From assembly GCA_963556195.1 (NCBI GenBank), contig OY744532.1, forward strand, positions 76,049,313 through 76,113,312: a stretch of DNA of 64,000 nucleotides, given 5' to 3'. The translations under genes were made by a program, and so were the position numbers. The stretch comes from Sepiola atlantica (Eukaryota > Mollusca > Cephalopoda > Sepiida > Sepiolidae). Below, piece by piece: positions 59,673 to 61,784 of this stretch. Under the pieces are notes generated by a model. It was not told the origin of the DNA. It saw nothing but the letters and a program-made list of their open reading frames with translations, and searched no databases. Every line of letters begins with the position of its first letter. The first letter of the stretch is position 1.

Positions 59673-61191
59673 CCCTGGTTTTGTAACCATGGACAGTGGG
59701 GCAGGGGGGGGGGCTCAAGCCCCCCACTTTTTGACTTGCCCCCCCCACTTTACGGTCATCAATAATGAAGTTATATATGCATGTGTTTAACCGCCCCCCT
59801 CCCTTTTTTGGAGAGCCCCCCCACCCCACCCCACCCCACACACCCCACCCACTTTTATAACTGTCCTGCCGGTCCTGGTAACTATTATGTCAACGCAATG
59901 ATTACGCTTTGAAATGCGAGAGAAATACGCCTTGCATCTTTTTTTAATGTAAACACAAGTAATATGATTCTAAAGAGAGTTCTATCTCCCAAGGGAGAGG
60001 ACCATGCAACGTGGCTAATTTATGAATTAATTTATTATCTCTCGAAAACGGCTCAACTTAATAGGAGCTTAATAATTTTGATGATTTTAACTTACATATG
60101 TTGTTCTTCCCCTTTCTTCCCTCCCCTTCTCTTCCTTATGCTATTTCTTTTTTGACTGGTGAATATTTCTTTTTTCATCATTTCCAATATGTAGTTGTCT
60201 CGTTAGCATTTTGAAGTGGCCAGGAAGTTGAAATAAATTATAGTGCTGACAACTATGATGTGTATGTGAATTTTTTCTTTCTATATTTTATTCTTGCTCT
60301 GTTTTCTACATTGAGCTCTCATACTTGGATTTCTTACCAAAATTATTCACTTTAACACTATATATATATATATATAGATTTTGATGTTTCACTGAAAATA
60401 TTCAGTAAAGTCCGGAACAAGGCCAATAAAAAAAAAGCTCGATGAGCCCCGATTATAGGGTACAGAGCATTTATATATATATTTGGAGAGTTTACTAAGA
60501 TATTTTTTTCCAGAGAGGATTCATCACAACGAAAAAATCTTTTATTTTATTATTTATTTATTTTGTAAAGCAATTGTTCCCTACACGTATCAGGGGAGAT
60601 ATAAAACCTAAGATATTGACCTCAACAACTGACAATACCCCACAGGGGATTGACCTAGTTAAAATCACTTGAGCAGAAAAAAGAGAATAAGTTCAAAAGA
60701 CAGCTCAAACAACTCGGTAATATGTGGTAGCTGTGATGTGTCCCCACAAGAATCAAGTCCGGTGCAATCCAAAAAGGGAAAAGAAAAAAAGAAGGGTGAA
60801 TCCCCCACCTCTGGCGGAAAACATATCCTTTGGTCAACCTTAATATAGCTTAAAGCGTAGACATTTCGTATACGACTGGTTTGTAGATATTTTGGTCTTG
60901 TACGAGTTTCTGATGCAAATAACTATAAACTATCGTTTCTATTCAACGCATAGATATGGCAAAATCAAGGAATATTACTAGAAATCGAGCTTAAAAACTG
61001 TGTGCAGAATTGTGTCATATCAAACGCTATTTTATTTTTTAATGGAAGACATTTTTTTTTGTTTTTGCATTATTTCTGAATTTGTGTTTCTCTCTTCAGG
61101 TCGTCATTAATTCTTAAAATCCTGGTGAGGGCGAAACAGGAGGGAATAAAATTTAGCGTCATTGTCGTGGATTCACGGCCACATATGGAAG
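22015..61191 (+). CDS. EIF2B4: EIF2B4, eIF2B subunit delta (10 coding exons, 3' part outside window)
   Basis: Gene-level entry; exons are listed separately. eIF2B is the cytosolic guanine-nucleotide exchange factor for eIF2, and delta is one of its regulatory subunits (alpha/beta/delta family), needed for the response to phosphorylated eIF2. I chained ten ORF pieces bounded by AG/GT sites; all phases agree, giving about 404 residues. The N-terminal ~190 residues are Lys/Glu-rich and low complexity, with a KELAAERRKKQEAQRAAK segment typical of delta. The conserved domain follows: LFSHL, HPDIVKFGLQ, GSNARCVGLL, LSVSMENAFRHL, GDVIAIF, VIVVDSRPHMEG. The human protein is about 520 residues, so roughly 170 residues should lie past base 64000. 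No promoter is assigned. An AG at 21999-22000 after a T-rich run suggests an upstream 5'UTR exon. Confidence 0.93.
22370..22915 (+). repeat. CT-rich dispersed repeat, copy A
   Basis: Collinear with 51490-52260: CTGATTTCTGCCAAA, the CT-rich core TTTCCCTCTCCCTCTCTCTT, then ACCAAGATTGATATTT and ACTTATCACTAG. Lies in EIF2B4 intron 1, directly upstream of the U2-family copy. Non-coding; the ORFs over the CT-rich part are composition artefacts. Confidence 0.7.
22921..23287 (+). repeat. U2-family dispersed repeat, copy 4 (most complete)
   Basis: The first 25 bases (core ATCAAAGTGTAGTATCTGTT) match invertebrate U2 snRNA bases ~21-45 without a mismatch as I know that sequence; this span includes the branch-site-pairing GTAGTA. 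About 35 bases later CTTGGCCTTCGGGGCTTGAT resembles the U2 5' end. Then comes the common body, ending GTGGGAGTAAGATAAAACTG and a further GGAGGTAAATAAATA. Lies in EIF2B4 intron 1. Confidence 0.85.
23310..24329 (-). mobile_element. Penelope-like element, 3' non-coding region
   Basis: On the minus strand this follows the endonuclease segment and ends in a short conserved tail (GTAGTGGCTACTACTTTCCT ... ACTTGCATGACATTTTTCTT ... AATAAAGACGAAACG) next to an (AT)n run at 23334-23368. The same tail occurs at 55075-55300 (minus) and 63588-64000 (plus). The region between is C/A-rich on the minus strand (CCACCC), giving artefact ORFs. Confidence 0.8.
23428..23458 (-). ncRNA. Hammerhead-ribozyme-like core
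   Basis: Minus strand: CCTGATGA, A, then GTCTC/AAAGAC pairing around a short loop, then GAAAC. This is the CUGANGA - stem II - GAAA arrangement of hammerhead ribozymes, with one extra base before stem II. Hammerheads are known from Penelope-like element ends. Stems I and III and the cleavage base were not established. Confidence 0.45.
24330..24705 (-). pseudogene. Penelope-like GIY-YIG endonuclease fragment
   Basis: The minus strand reads NSVLTKTYIGIPTVQTTSQS, then HAGLYTVPCNDCHQFYVGET, then QRELKKRLNEHKRDI. GLYTVPC...YVGET is the GIY-YIG core with its Cys pair; a stop follows HAFKL. Upstream reverse transcriptase is absent because a foldback element begins at about 24705. Confidence 0.85.
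24706..25085. mobile_element. Foldback MITE
   Basis: Arms: ATGCATTACAATAATAATGG and CGAGATAGCCATAATTACCG at 24713-24760, inverted as CGGTAATTATGGCTACCTCG and CCATTATTATTGAAATGCAT at 25043-25082. Inner arms AAAAAGATGGTGGTGATAT and ATATCACCACCATCTTTTT also pair. About 380 bp, bounded on the right by (AT)n at 25082-25117. Confidence 0.75.
25200..25291. repeat. (CT)n followed by (AT)n microsatellite
   Basis: CT/CCCT-rich run at 25200-25253 passing directly into (AT)n to 25290. Produces the repetitive YIYIYIYI/RERERE ORFs, which are not genes. Confidence 0.95.
25397..25645. mobile_element. Imperfect foldback element
   Basis: TATGTATCACAGAAGATCAG at 25399 is inverted as CTGATCTTCCGTAATACATA at 25623. 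The inverted similarity continues through GGTACCGTCGGTTTCAAA and CCTCTGTTTATGTCTGT to the centre, giving arms of about 110 bp at roughly 80% identity. Non-coding, in EIF2B4 intron 1. Confidence 0.75.
25646..26300. other. No gene recognised
   Basis: AT-rich. The last ~70 bases (TTTAAGAGATGCACTTTGAA, AGAATACATAAATTATTGG) are repeated at 26835-26863 plus 27265-27332, so both belong to one older repeat. Confidence 0.4.
26310..26620 (+). pseudogene. Mariner-type transposase fragment
   Basis: In shifting frames on the + strand: AKKLLNKVKHPVEQRMLWVF S, then MQNRWLVFSPH, then LMVFGCVS, then GKDHIMPPHIFEKWCRLNL DGYLVI. These follow the order of the mariner core: LLNKLKHP...MLWFFSDEKNF, NRWL, VMVFGVVSSEGHVMPPHFF. 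The first catalytic Asp region (SDE) is frameshifted and the last Asp region is missing. Dead copy. Confidence 0.75.
26864..27264. mobile_element. hAT-type MITE
   Basis: Ends CGGGGGTTCTCAACC and, inverted, CAAGGGTTCTCAAACC, close to the CAGGGGTTCTCAAACC ends of hAT elements. It is flanked by the perfect 8-bp duplication CTCTAAGA (26856-26863 and 27265-27272). 401 bp, no transposase. It interrupts an older repeat, whose halves rejoin cleanly across it. Confidence 0.9.
27273..28031. other. EIF2B4 intron 1 sequence, no feature
   Basis: AT-rich; ends with the T-rich tract and AG of the exon 2 acceptor. Confidence 0.5.
28032..28196 (+). CDS. EIF2B4: EIF2B4 coding exon 2 (residues 86-140)
   Basis: Phase 0 to phase 0, 165 bases, flanked by AG at 28030-28031 and a GTGAGT donor. 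It encodes a Gln/Lys-rich linker ending SKKELAAERRKKQ, which matches the SKAELRAERRAKQ-type motif of vertebrate delta subunits and continues directly into exon 3. This is the first strong family match. The linker is predicted to be charged and helical. Confidence 0.9.
28197..29219. other. EIF2B4 intron 2, first part
   Basis: A ~100-bp block at 28283-28384 (CTTCATTGTCACCTGTTACA and flanks) is repeated at 30998-31103. A poly-A run of 22 bases lies at 29160-29181. No gene seen. Confidence 0.5.
29220..30610 (-). repeat. LTR-like dispersed repeat, copy 2
   Basis: The reverse complement aligns with 1-1236. Minus-strand order: TGTTATGGTGATCTACCC, GATATCCTGGTCGCG, CTTGCCAGACCGT, AATAAAATAAAAGAATTG, TATATAATAAATGG, GATGCATACTAG, GGGTACCCGATCCCC, ending CTGTCACA. 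TGT...ACA ends suggest a solo LTR of about 1.39 kb. A C-run and CGCGCGCC-rich stretch near 29880-30000 make it locally GC-rich. Confidence 0.65.
30611..31335. other. EIF2B4 intron 2, unassigned
   Basis: Holds the second copy (30998-31103) of the block at 28283. A B-box-like GGGTTCAATC on the minus strand (30960) hints at a truncated tRNA-derived SINE, too little to call. Confidence 0.35.
31340..31575 (-). repeat. U2-family dispersed repeat, copy 5 (diverged)
   Basis: Minus strand: CTGTGCAGTTCTAGGAGG, GAGTTTATTGCTAATAGCC, CTACCGAGGAATGCTGACGG, CACACTTTTCCGACTTTATG, then GTGGGAGGGAGATGAATAAA. The most diverged copy and lacking a recognisable U2 head. It abuts a 5S-headed SINE. Confidence 0.75.
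31600..31796 (-). repeat. 5S rRNA-derived SINE, copy 1
   Basis: Minus strand from 31796: ACCGGTTCTCGTTAGATCAG, then CCTGGTCCGTACTAGATGGG TTACC, following 5S rRNA (CCCGATCTCGTCTGATCTCG ... GCCTGGTTAGTACTTGGATG GGAGACC), which holds the RNA polymerase III internal promoter. A non-5S body follows (CACTATATGTGGGAGGATGG). This is the SINE3 type of organisation. Confidence 0.8.
32170..32430 (+). pseudogene. LINE C-terminal remnant with octopus-type tail
   Basis: Reads LGLVTLKEWLRV-like, an out-of-frame image of the WFGHVERM motif, then QLAGKDQGK and FESRPTHASM in broken frames. The nucleotide tail CCAACACATGCCAGCATGT is followed by AAAACAAATGTTAAACTGAA and GATGATT. This 3' end is one I associate with octopus LINEs. 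The same family lies inverted at 48780-49330. Confidence 0.75.
32636..33035. repeat. 127-bp tandem repeat, three copies
   Basis: GCCGTAAAACAAAAC recurs at 32754, 32881 and 33008, exactly 127 bases apart. The unit holds CCATGAATAAATATTTGAA and GGCATTAAATAACCTGAAAA. A related fragment occurs near 47712. The minus-strand ORFs are artefacts of the repetition. Confidence 0.9.
33305..33362 (+). CDS. EIF2B4: EIF2B4 coding exon 3 (residues 141-159)
   Basis: 58-base exon between CAG and GTAAGA, encoding EAQRAAKLEKQRKAQGGEA. Joined to exon 2 it gives the continuous basic helix AERRKKQEAQRAAK. It ends one base into codon 160. Confidence 0.92.
33363..34340. other. EIF2B4 intron 3, first part
   Basis: No gene. 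GGGAGATAACTC at 33838 faces ATTATCTCCC at 33863, forming a small hairpin. Confidence 0.4.
34345..34425 (-). repeat. Possible tRNA-like SINE scrap
   Basis: The minus strand carries CAGTTCGAGCCCC, a good B-box, preceded by TTCATTCAAGCAAGAGTGT. No clear A-box. Confidence 0.25.
34858..35058 (-). repeat. 5S rRNA-derived SINE, copy 2
   Basis: Minus strand from 35057: ATACGGCATAATCACATTCA, ACCGGTTCTCGTTAGATCAC, GAAGTTAAGAGACGTTGACC, CTGGTCAGTACCAGATGGGT, GAATACTAGGCGCTGTATG. This covers almost the whole 5S rRNA in order. A ~90-bp unrelated body follows to about 34858. The clearest 5S copy of the three. Confidence 0.88.
35083..35920. mobile_element. Element with ~120-bp inverted ends
   Basis: GCCAAACAATTGTTTTTAAG at 35104 pairs with CAATTGTTTGGCAACTTT at 35879. 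Pairing continues through ATTGGTTAGCAGC against GCTGCCAACCAAT-like and AGTAAAATTCTTAAAAA against TTTTTAAGAATTTTACT. Arms are roughly 75% identical. The interior also carries blocks (ATGTTTTCCTGGGA..., CTCCTTCCTCCAGGGAACCC) related to 34720-34800. Confidence 0.6.
36056..36085 (+). CDS. EIF2B4: EIF2B4 coding exon 4 (micro-exon)
   Basis: Only 30 bases, between a strong TTTCTTTACAG acceptor and a GTATGT donor. Using the leftover base of exon 3 it encodes VPSKTTQAPDG, with the last codon completed by exon 5. Skipping it would keep the frame (phase 1 on both sides), so it could be a cassette exon. It has no homology of its own; the call rests on good splice sites and exact phase. Confidence 0.72.
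36285..36440 (-). repeat. Jockey-like LINE 3' end
   Basis: Carries AATTGCCACTGAGACGTAAG and GGGGCTACTGTGAATAGGGG, the 3' terminus also seen at 8497-8650, 50180-50260 and 54800-54910. Only the last ~150 bases are kept (5' truncation). Confidence 0.75.
36976..39975 (+). CDS. RTE-type LINE endonuclease - reverse transcriptase ORF
   Basis: Open for 999 codons. The first 31 come from flanking intron DNA and the element's own coding begins at Gln32 (37069). Apurinic-type endonuclease: TWNVRTL (N41), GLCEVRW (E70), IVQAYAPT, IIQGDWNAKVG, GSDHDLV. Reverse transcriptase: LKTGKATGVDNIPAEMIKKG, GFRRGRSTTEQIF, FVDFRKAFDRVWHD (D638), VRQGCLLSPTLFN, RFADDIDGL (D739, D740), GMEINAEKTKLM. C-terminus: LGWYGHVTRG, LQGAVQGKRRRGRQHKRW. 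All expected catalytic residues are visible and no frameshift was found, so the enzyme could be active if translated. The native start codon is missing. It nicks target DNA and copies LINE RNA. Confidence 0.93.
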   Translation: MKTKEIHSENNAYIFKGFFFFLNIYIISNKCQYSHCIATWNVRTLAQTGKLQELINGLKSYTWHVVGLCEVRWKNIGEHLTDDHHMLYYSGEVDKHMNGVGFLVNKAVKDSVLGCHPISSRLIAIRLGATPFNITIVQAYAPTTEYSDDQVEEFYAQLQETIDKVDKNDILIIQGDWNAKVGADALEDWKNYCGPSCNATTNERGLRLLEFASYNDMVLANTLGEHKASRRWTWHAPNGSHHQLDYIMVQRRFRSGINRARSRAFPGADMGSDHDLVILNFKVRLKKLNRPKNTRLKFNLDRLKDPDILETFQATIGGKFAALLKLEEDTQALTTKFNKVMTETANEVLGKQRRKTQPWVTDEILDMCDSRRELKKTKNSEEGVIAYRKINKQIRKRMREAKEDWIDKQCISVEENLNNNNSKKAFQIVKDLTKQKPSRANTIHDKEGRCLTENQCILNRWTEYCSELYNHQNNGDISVLTSQESTNSDDHPILREEVVHAIKSLKTGKATGVDNIPAEMIKKGGTTVTDILTQICNKIWQTGEWPSSWTQSLIITLPKKGNLQLCQNYRTISLISHASKVMLRVILNRLRPQAEEIIAEEQAGFRRGRSTTEQIFNLRVLSEKYRQEQQELYHVFVDFRKAFDRVWHDALWSTMKKYNMGQKMIKIIQELYTKATSAVLVQGSVGDWFHTAVGVRQGCLLSPTLFNILLERIMSDALDGHVGTVSIGGRTITNLRFADDIDGLAGNQTELSGLVSRLDRTSTRYGMEINAEKTKLMTNSGQLLSTMITANGQELETVNQFKYLGAILSNKGSKTEILARAAQTAAALAKLKSIWKDGNISLRCKLKLLHTLVLSIFLYACESWTLTAELQRKIQTVEMRCYRRVLGISYSDRVTNEEVRALINTNLNNYEDLLTTVKKRKLGWYGHVTRGSGLSKTILQGAVQGKRRRGRQHKRWTDNIKEWTGYNFATTQSIAHDRQKWRQLVWSSLVQRPYDPGGG
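37069..39994 (+). mobile_element. RTE-type LINE, recent insertion in EIF2B4 intron 4
   Basis: The 12-bp direct repeat TCAAATAAATGT lies at 37057-37068 and 39995-40006, exactly bounding the element. The 3' UTR is only ~19 bases and ends in AAGTC repeats, as is typical of RTE elements, which have tiny 3' UTRs and short tandem tails. One uninterrupted ORF runs to 39975. The 5' end lies just before the first endonuclease strand, so little coding sequence is lost. Same strand as the host gene. Confidence 0.92.
40417..40609 (+). CDS. EIF2B4: EIF2B4 coding exon 5 (residues 170-234)
   Basis: 193 bases, acceptor TTTTTAG, donor GTAAGT. It begins ADGKKKKKREEP, passes a Ser/Thr/Glu linker and reaches EVELFSHL, matching the VSLFSHL block at the start of the folded part of delta. 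The stretch after FSHL (about 16 residues, rich in Leu/Tyr/Ile) does not resemble the usual polar segment there. That part is either divergent or an alternative exon end. Confidence 0.88.
40640..41150. repeat. Pyrimidine-rich low-complexity tract in intron 5
   Basis: About 500 bases of CT-rich sequence with imperfect units such as TTTTCCTCTCCATTTTACCC. Strong strand asymmetry; the 101-codon ORF here is a composition artefact. Occupies over half of the 903-base intron 5. Confidence 0.85.
41513..41624 (+). CDS. EIF2B4: EIF2B4 coding exon 6 (residues 234-271)
   Basis: 112 bases between TTTTTAG and GTAAGA. It encodes SSHPDIVKFGLQCSLGFIRG followed by SNARCVGLL, the best-conserved N-terminal-domain signature of eIF2B delta (human: HPAMVRLGLQ ... 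GSNARCIALL). It ends in phase 0. A poly-T run of about 36 bases follows shortly after the donor. Confidence 0.97.
41641..41677. repeat. Poly-T run after exon 6
   Basis: About 36 consecutive T starting 17 bases after the exon 6 donor. Confidence 0.95.
41790..41827. repeat. (GA)n microsatellite
   Basis: About 19 GA units, then ATATG. Confidence 0.95.
41828..42360. other. EIF2B4 intron 6, first part; no gene
   Basis: CTTACCCGGCATAGCCCGGG near 41957 looks like the start of a dispersed repeat; CACCAGTGTTCACTCTAATA (42203) recurs in similar form at 62974. AGGGAGATAACTT lies at 42075. Confidence 0.4.
42361..42606 (-). pseudogene. Mariner transposase N-terminal pseudogene
   Basis: The minus strand starts MEKSKFHVLIKHYFLR at 42606. 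After one frameshift it continues NTVQAKKWLDKCYSDSTSSK, TIVTRWHGDFKHGCTDTKDA, EGSGCPNMAVVTENIKKV. This is the paired helix-turn-helix DNA-binding region of mariner transposases (usual MEK.EFRVLIKHCFL ... FKRGRTDTDDAERSGRP). A stop follows soon after; the catalytic domain is missing. Confidence 0.85.
43040..43275 (+). pseudogene. LINE C-terminal scrap
   Basis: Reads VKDKRGKGRLTKTWNDSVND then DFKQYHIEINIDDS. GKGRL.KTW is the basic C-terminal motif of many mollusc LINE proteins. No catalytic domains nearby. Confidence 0.5.
43407..44430. repeat. 32-bp satellite, exactly 32 units
   Basis: The unit begins TCTATGTAGCTAACAACTCT and ends CGCAAACAGTTT. 1024 bp with no length change in any unit. The only variants I saw are CAATTT for CAGTTT in about six units and one TAATAACT at 44317. 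Diverged half-units lie at 43345-43406. Located in EIF2B4 intron 6. Confidence 0.97.
44431..46608. other. EIF2B4 intron 6, no gene
   Basis: AT-rich. A CT-rich patch lies at 45150-45225, and a G-run at 45919-45928 interrupts a ~110-bp direct duplication (CCCAGTATATTAT ... TATACAGGACCTTACTGTGA, 45858-45900 and 45984-46024). Confidence 0.5.
46609..46645. repeat. Isolated single copy of the 32-bp satellite unit
   Basis: One complete unit, TCTATGTAGCTAACAACTCT...CAGTTT plus TCTAT, 2.2 kb downstream of the array and breaking off at the same TCTAT as the array end. Otherwise unique flanks. Confidence 0.95.
46773..46849 (+). CDS. EIF2B4: EIF2B4 coding exon 7 (residues 272-296)
   Basis: 77 bases, acceptor TTTCAG, donor GTAAGA. 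It encodes LVSDYVTPADKDLCRDFSEL then LHEEL, aligning with the VIQDYTTPPNEELSRDL region of the human protein. The codon for Met297 is split across the next intron. A large hairpin starts 101 bases after this exon. Confidence 0.95.
46951..47383. mobile_element. Foldback MITE with 210-bp near-perfect arms
   Basis: Arms 46951-47160 and 47175-47383 are reverse complements. I saw only one substitution (GCTTCC against GCCTCC) and one T-run length change. The loop is 14 bases. Outer ends are GGTGCTTATGCTGATTAGCG. It is flanked by the perfect 8-bp duplication ATTTTATT (46943-46950 and 47384-47391). Non-coding. The end GGTGCTT is shared with the foldback at 7569. Confidence 0.95.
47392..47940. other. 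EIF2B4 intron 7, no gene
   Basis: Contains GAGTTGGTATGCCATAAAAC (47717), related to the 127-bp repeat at 32636. Nothing else recognised. Confidence 0.4.
47945..48465 (+). repeat. Dispersed marine-invertebrate-type repeat
   Basis: Ends ACAAACAAACAAATTCGACC, GAAAACATAACC and TTTTTGGCGGAGGTAATTAA. A terminal CAAACAAACAAA ... GGCGGAGGTAA arrangement is one I associate with a widespread non-autonomous repeat in marine invertebrates. The family name is unknown to me. Confidence 0.45.
48780..49330 (-). pseudogene. LINE C-terminal fragment, 5'-truncated
   Basis: The minus strand reads MMCNESFKDRLSSDDLRRRV then QNRRLHWFGHVERMDESVWV, then after a frame change GQLAGETKENMG and LVKKSISKSCPTHASM, ending in the CATGCCAGCATG-type tail near 48790. 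RRL.WFGHVERMD is the C-terminal motif of several LINE clades. Same family as 32170-32430. Confidence 0.8.
49640..50275 (+). pseudogene. Jockey-like LINE 3' end with C-terminal ORF
   Basis: A 113-codon ORF reads SSLYQARKLVTSASIYVYKA, TIRPCMKYCCHIWSSAPTAS, LSHHRNVASLCLFYKYFHVM and so on, followed out of frame by LPLEFSP-like sequence. The 3' UTR has TATATCTCAGTGGCAATATG and ATAAATAAAAGTTAAAAAAG. It is the C-terminal thumb region of the same LINE as at 8490 and 54440. 5' truncated, in intron 7. Confidence 0.85.
50503..50605 (+). CDS. EIF2B4: EIF2B4 coding exon 8 (residues 297-331)
   Basis: 103 bases, T-rich acceptor, donor GTATGA (weaker than the others). It encodes VLDKCRRLSVSMENAFRHL and on to TPESQ. 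CRRLSVSMENA corresponds to CRPLSASMHNA in human delta, a conserved segment of the alpha/beta/delta family. Confidence 0.96.
50971..51018 (+). pseudogene. U2 snRNA 5'-end pseudogene
   Basis: CTTTCTTGGCCTTCGGGCTA continues AGATAAAATTGTAGTATCTG TTC, aligning without gaps to U2 snRNA bases ~1-46 with a handful of changes; stem I, the linker and the branch-site-pairing GTAGTA are kept. Similarity ends at TTC. No Sm site or 3' stems, so not functional. It may be the head of another U2-headed repeat. Confidence 0.8.
51490..52260 (+). repeat. CT-rich dispersed repeat, copy B
   Basis: Collinear with 22370-22915: CTGATTTCTGCCAAATCGC, TTTCCCTCTCCCTCTCTCTT, GATTCATGGAGAGG, ACCAAGATTGATATTTTACT, ACTTATCACTAGCACATCAT. 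Longer than copy A by ~200 bases. Lies in EIF2B4 intron 8. Confidence 0.7.
52460..52890 (-). pseudogene. LINE C-terminal fragment (second type)
   Basis: The minus strand reads RTVLMYGSKTWAVSADTLKK, LHHNDKAIVRWICLVRPEQS, LVAQVNLKSLADIMRRK, matching the C-terminal YGSETW...RWI.....RL..ILR.RRLRW region of RTE-like LINE proteins found in cephalopods. A non-coding tail with GATGATATT-type sequence runs to about 52450. The RT catalytic part is absent. Confidence 0.75.
52949..53070 (+). repeat. 5S rRNA-derived SINE, copy 3
   Basis: Plus strand: GTTGACACACCA, AAAGTTAGGCGACGTTGAGC, CTGGTCAGTACTAGATTGGC TGACTATTTGAGAATATCAG GTGTGGTATGTGGG. The 3' half of the 5S head (C-box region) is clear; the 5' half is scrambled. 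The body resembles copies 1 and 2 for a few dozen bases. Confidence 0.75.
53590..53825. repeat. ~120-bp tandem duplication inside the Merlin element
   Basis: GTAACTGAAATAAACTGTTT, AGAACGCGAAAATAATAACT and CAATTACGCATTGTTTTTTT occur twice in order, separated by T-runs of differing length. Confidence 0.9.
53920..54189 (-). pseudogene. Merlin transposase N-terminal zinc-ribbon fragment
   Basis: The minus-strand ORF of 89 codons reads LLAKDMRCMRCCGGVRLCRL, then EKYAWRCPTQECRAWISLRS GTFF. CxxC ... WRCPxxxC ... S.RSGTFF is the zinc-ribbon preceding the DDE domain in ISXO2-like/Merlin transposases. It stops 6-7 residues later, so the catalytic domain is missing. A 14-bp-arm hairpin (CTTTTGCCAGCAGA, loop GCTT) lies inside the ORF at 54096-54127. 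Confidence 0.7.
54440..54930 (+). pseudogene. Jockey-like LINE 3' fragment
   Basis: Same sequence series as 49790-50260 (GTCTAACCTAATAGGTCCTG, ACAAGCTCCAGTCCCTGTCC, TTTACAAATACTTCCATGGA, CTTATGTCTCAGTGGCAATA) but with indels and stops. A C-run and (CA)n at 54810-54838 interrupt the 3' UTR. Confidence 0.8.
55036..55300 (-). mobile_element. Penelope-like element terminal region
   Basis: Bounded by (AT)n at 55036-55070 and 55291-55315. The minus strand carries GTAGTGGCTACTATGTTCTT, ACTTGCATGACATTTTTCTT and AATAAAGACGAAACG, as at 23310 and 63588. It probably belongs to the coding remnant at 55557-56190, from which it is separated by a palindrome. Confidence 0.8.
55159..55189 (-). ncRNA. Hammerhead-ribozyme-like core
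   Basis: Minus strand: CCTGATGA, A, GTCTT/AAGAC stem with loop ATAAATA-like, then GAAAC. Same layout as at 23428, with the stem conserved although the loop differs slightly. Confidence 0.45.
55338..55463. repeat. Perfect palindrome, 62-bp arms
   Basis: Arms 55338-55399 and 55402-55463 are exact reverse complements separated by GT. They include AATTTCCACAATCAGACAAC and CATAGGTTGTGGGCTGCGGC. Outer parts run into AT repeats. It could be a foldback MITE or a replication-generated inverted duplication. Confidence 0.95.
55557..56190 (-). pseudogene. Penelope-like element: thumb region and GIY-YIG endonuclease
   Basis: Minus strand in three frames. First RAKAICNNTNTYQEEMDNLR and ETLYRNNYPKSM, then GLSERIQRICNPYDIETVFR (RT thumb/linker). 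Then CKYGKIYNGKTCHPLKVRLE KHRKAV and IEKSGMADHI (endonuclease; GIY-YIG appears as KIY...YNG). Then IDRERLWRLRRLKESAHMLG and SLLSRPSIEFNT. Two frameshifts; RT palm absent. The domain order is diagnostic of Penelope-like elements. Confidence 0.88.
56191..57677. other. EIF2B4 intron 8, last part
   Basis: A ~110-bp block (TTAGCAGCTAAAA, TATCTGCTGACTGACT, AAATGTTAGATCTC, CTGTTATAGATATGGCCTT) at 56482-56587 recurs directly at 56775-56877. TTATCTCTCCTTG/TTATTTCCCCTTG near 57250-57295 are mollusc-type words. No gene. Confidence 0.5.
57678..57805 (+). CDS. EIF2B4: EIF2B4 coding exon 9 (residues 332-374)
   Basis: 128 bases, acceptor CTTTTAG, donor GTAAGT. It encodes AKEHLQQVIDDYITEKVDKA and then EDGDVIAIFSA. 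It aligns with the connecting helix and the start of the Rossmann-like domain (human: NGDVILVYGCSS). The preceding 7-kb intron is the longest complete one here. Confidence 0.96.
57806..58760. other. EIF2B4 intron 9, no gene
   Basis: AT-rich; the 109-codon ORF at 57859 has no recognisable family and biased composition. Confidence 0.4.
58768..59054. repeat. Inverted repeat, ~105-bp arms
   Basis: ATGTGTCTATATTGAGAAGG ... TTTTAGGTGTTGGCAAATGG ... AGCTAGTGTCTGAGAGATGT at 58768-58875 is inverted at 58948-59054, at about 90% identity. The arm is not AT-rich and the plus strand of the right arm reads HLSDTSSICQHLKNM, so two fragments of one coding repeat may lie head to head. Confidence 0.85.
59214..59327. 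repeat. Two-copy tandem repeat
   Basis: AATTCTTAG, TCATACTTTTGAATCTT and GCGCTTAGAACGTAATCA occur twice about 58 bases apart. Confidence 0.85.
59445..59476 (+). ncRNA. Hammerhead-like hairpin motif
   Basis: CCTGAAGAT, then GATTTGA/TCAAATC stem with loop CGAT, then GAAAG. Same CUGANGA - stem - GAAA layout; position 7 of the core tolerates any base. Lies ~160 bases before an (AT)n run (59637-59670), as for the Penelope-like ends. Confidence 0.35.
59690..59865. repeat. C-rich dispersed repeat
   Basis: Alternating C- and G-runs (GGGGCTCAAGCCCCCCACTT, GCCCCCCCCACTTTACGG, GAGAGCCCCCCCACCCCACC). This arrangement is familiar from marine-invertebrate repeats. Non-coding. Confidence 0.5.
60278..60377 (+). 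repeat. Retroelement terminus ending in (AT)n
   Basis: TATTTTATTCTTGCTCTGTT, ACATTGAGCTCTCATACTTG and TTCACTTTAACACTATATAT match the minus strand of 61798-61880. Both copies end at (AT)n runs. Confidence 0.7.
60378..61099. other. EIF2B4 intron 9, last part; no gene
   Basis: AT-rich, ending in the exon 10 acceptor. No recognised element. Confidence 0.4.
61100..61191 (+). CDS. EIF2B4: EIF2B4 coding exon 10 (residues 374-405, last in window)
   Basis: 92 bases, acceptor TCTTCAG, donor GTCAGT. It encodes SSLILKILVRAKQEGIKF then SVIVVDSRPHMEG, matching VVVVDSRPWLEG in human delta, the sugar-phosphate-binding-like loop of the family. It ends one base into codon 405. I found no further delta exon between 61192 and 64000, so the gene runs off the window. 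Confidence 0.97.
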
Positions 61192-61784
61192 GTCAGTATT
61201 GTTGGCTGAAAAGAGTGAAACATAGAACTGCACCCCAACTCTCACCTTCTCCATACACAGACATTGTCACTTTTACACTCTCGCACTTCCTTCTCACTTA
61301 TTCACATGAAATTTGGTTGATTATATAACTTTATTGGATCATATAACTTCCCTTTTCAATTATTTATCAAAAATAAGGACAAATAAATTGAACAAAAAAC
61401 GTCTCTGGTTTGGAGAAAAGGATCAATTTAAAAAAAAACATCTTTCTCTCGTTTTTGTGTTTTAAAGTGAGTATATCCCTTGTTACTTGGCAGCAAAGAT
61501 CGCTATTAAGTTACTTCAGAACAATACTCTGGAGCAGCCATTCGCTCTCTACCTGCTTTCATTTTCAAAATGACAGTGATTGTCTGGTACAAATTAACTT
61601 TTCGGCTTTCCATCAAATGCCTTCTTAATTCCATTTTCTCACCATTATTTCAGAATTCATCCAAGTCAATCTTAAAATGGTTTACACTGATTTGACAACT
61701 TGTTCCAAAAAATGTGTTACTTAATTAGCCGAAAAATCTCATTGGTTAATGATTACATTTTTTAAATCTACCATAGATTGTGAA
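61192..61784. other. EIF2B4 intron 10, first part; no gene
   Basis: Starts at the exon 10 donor. The short ORFs have no family resemblance and no delta-like sequence. Confidence 0.4.
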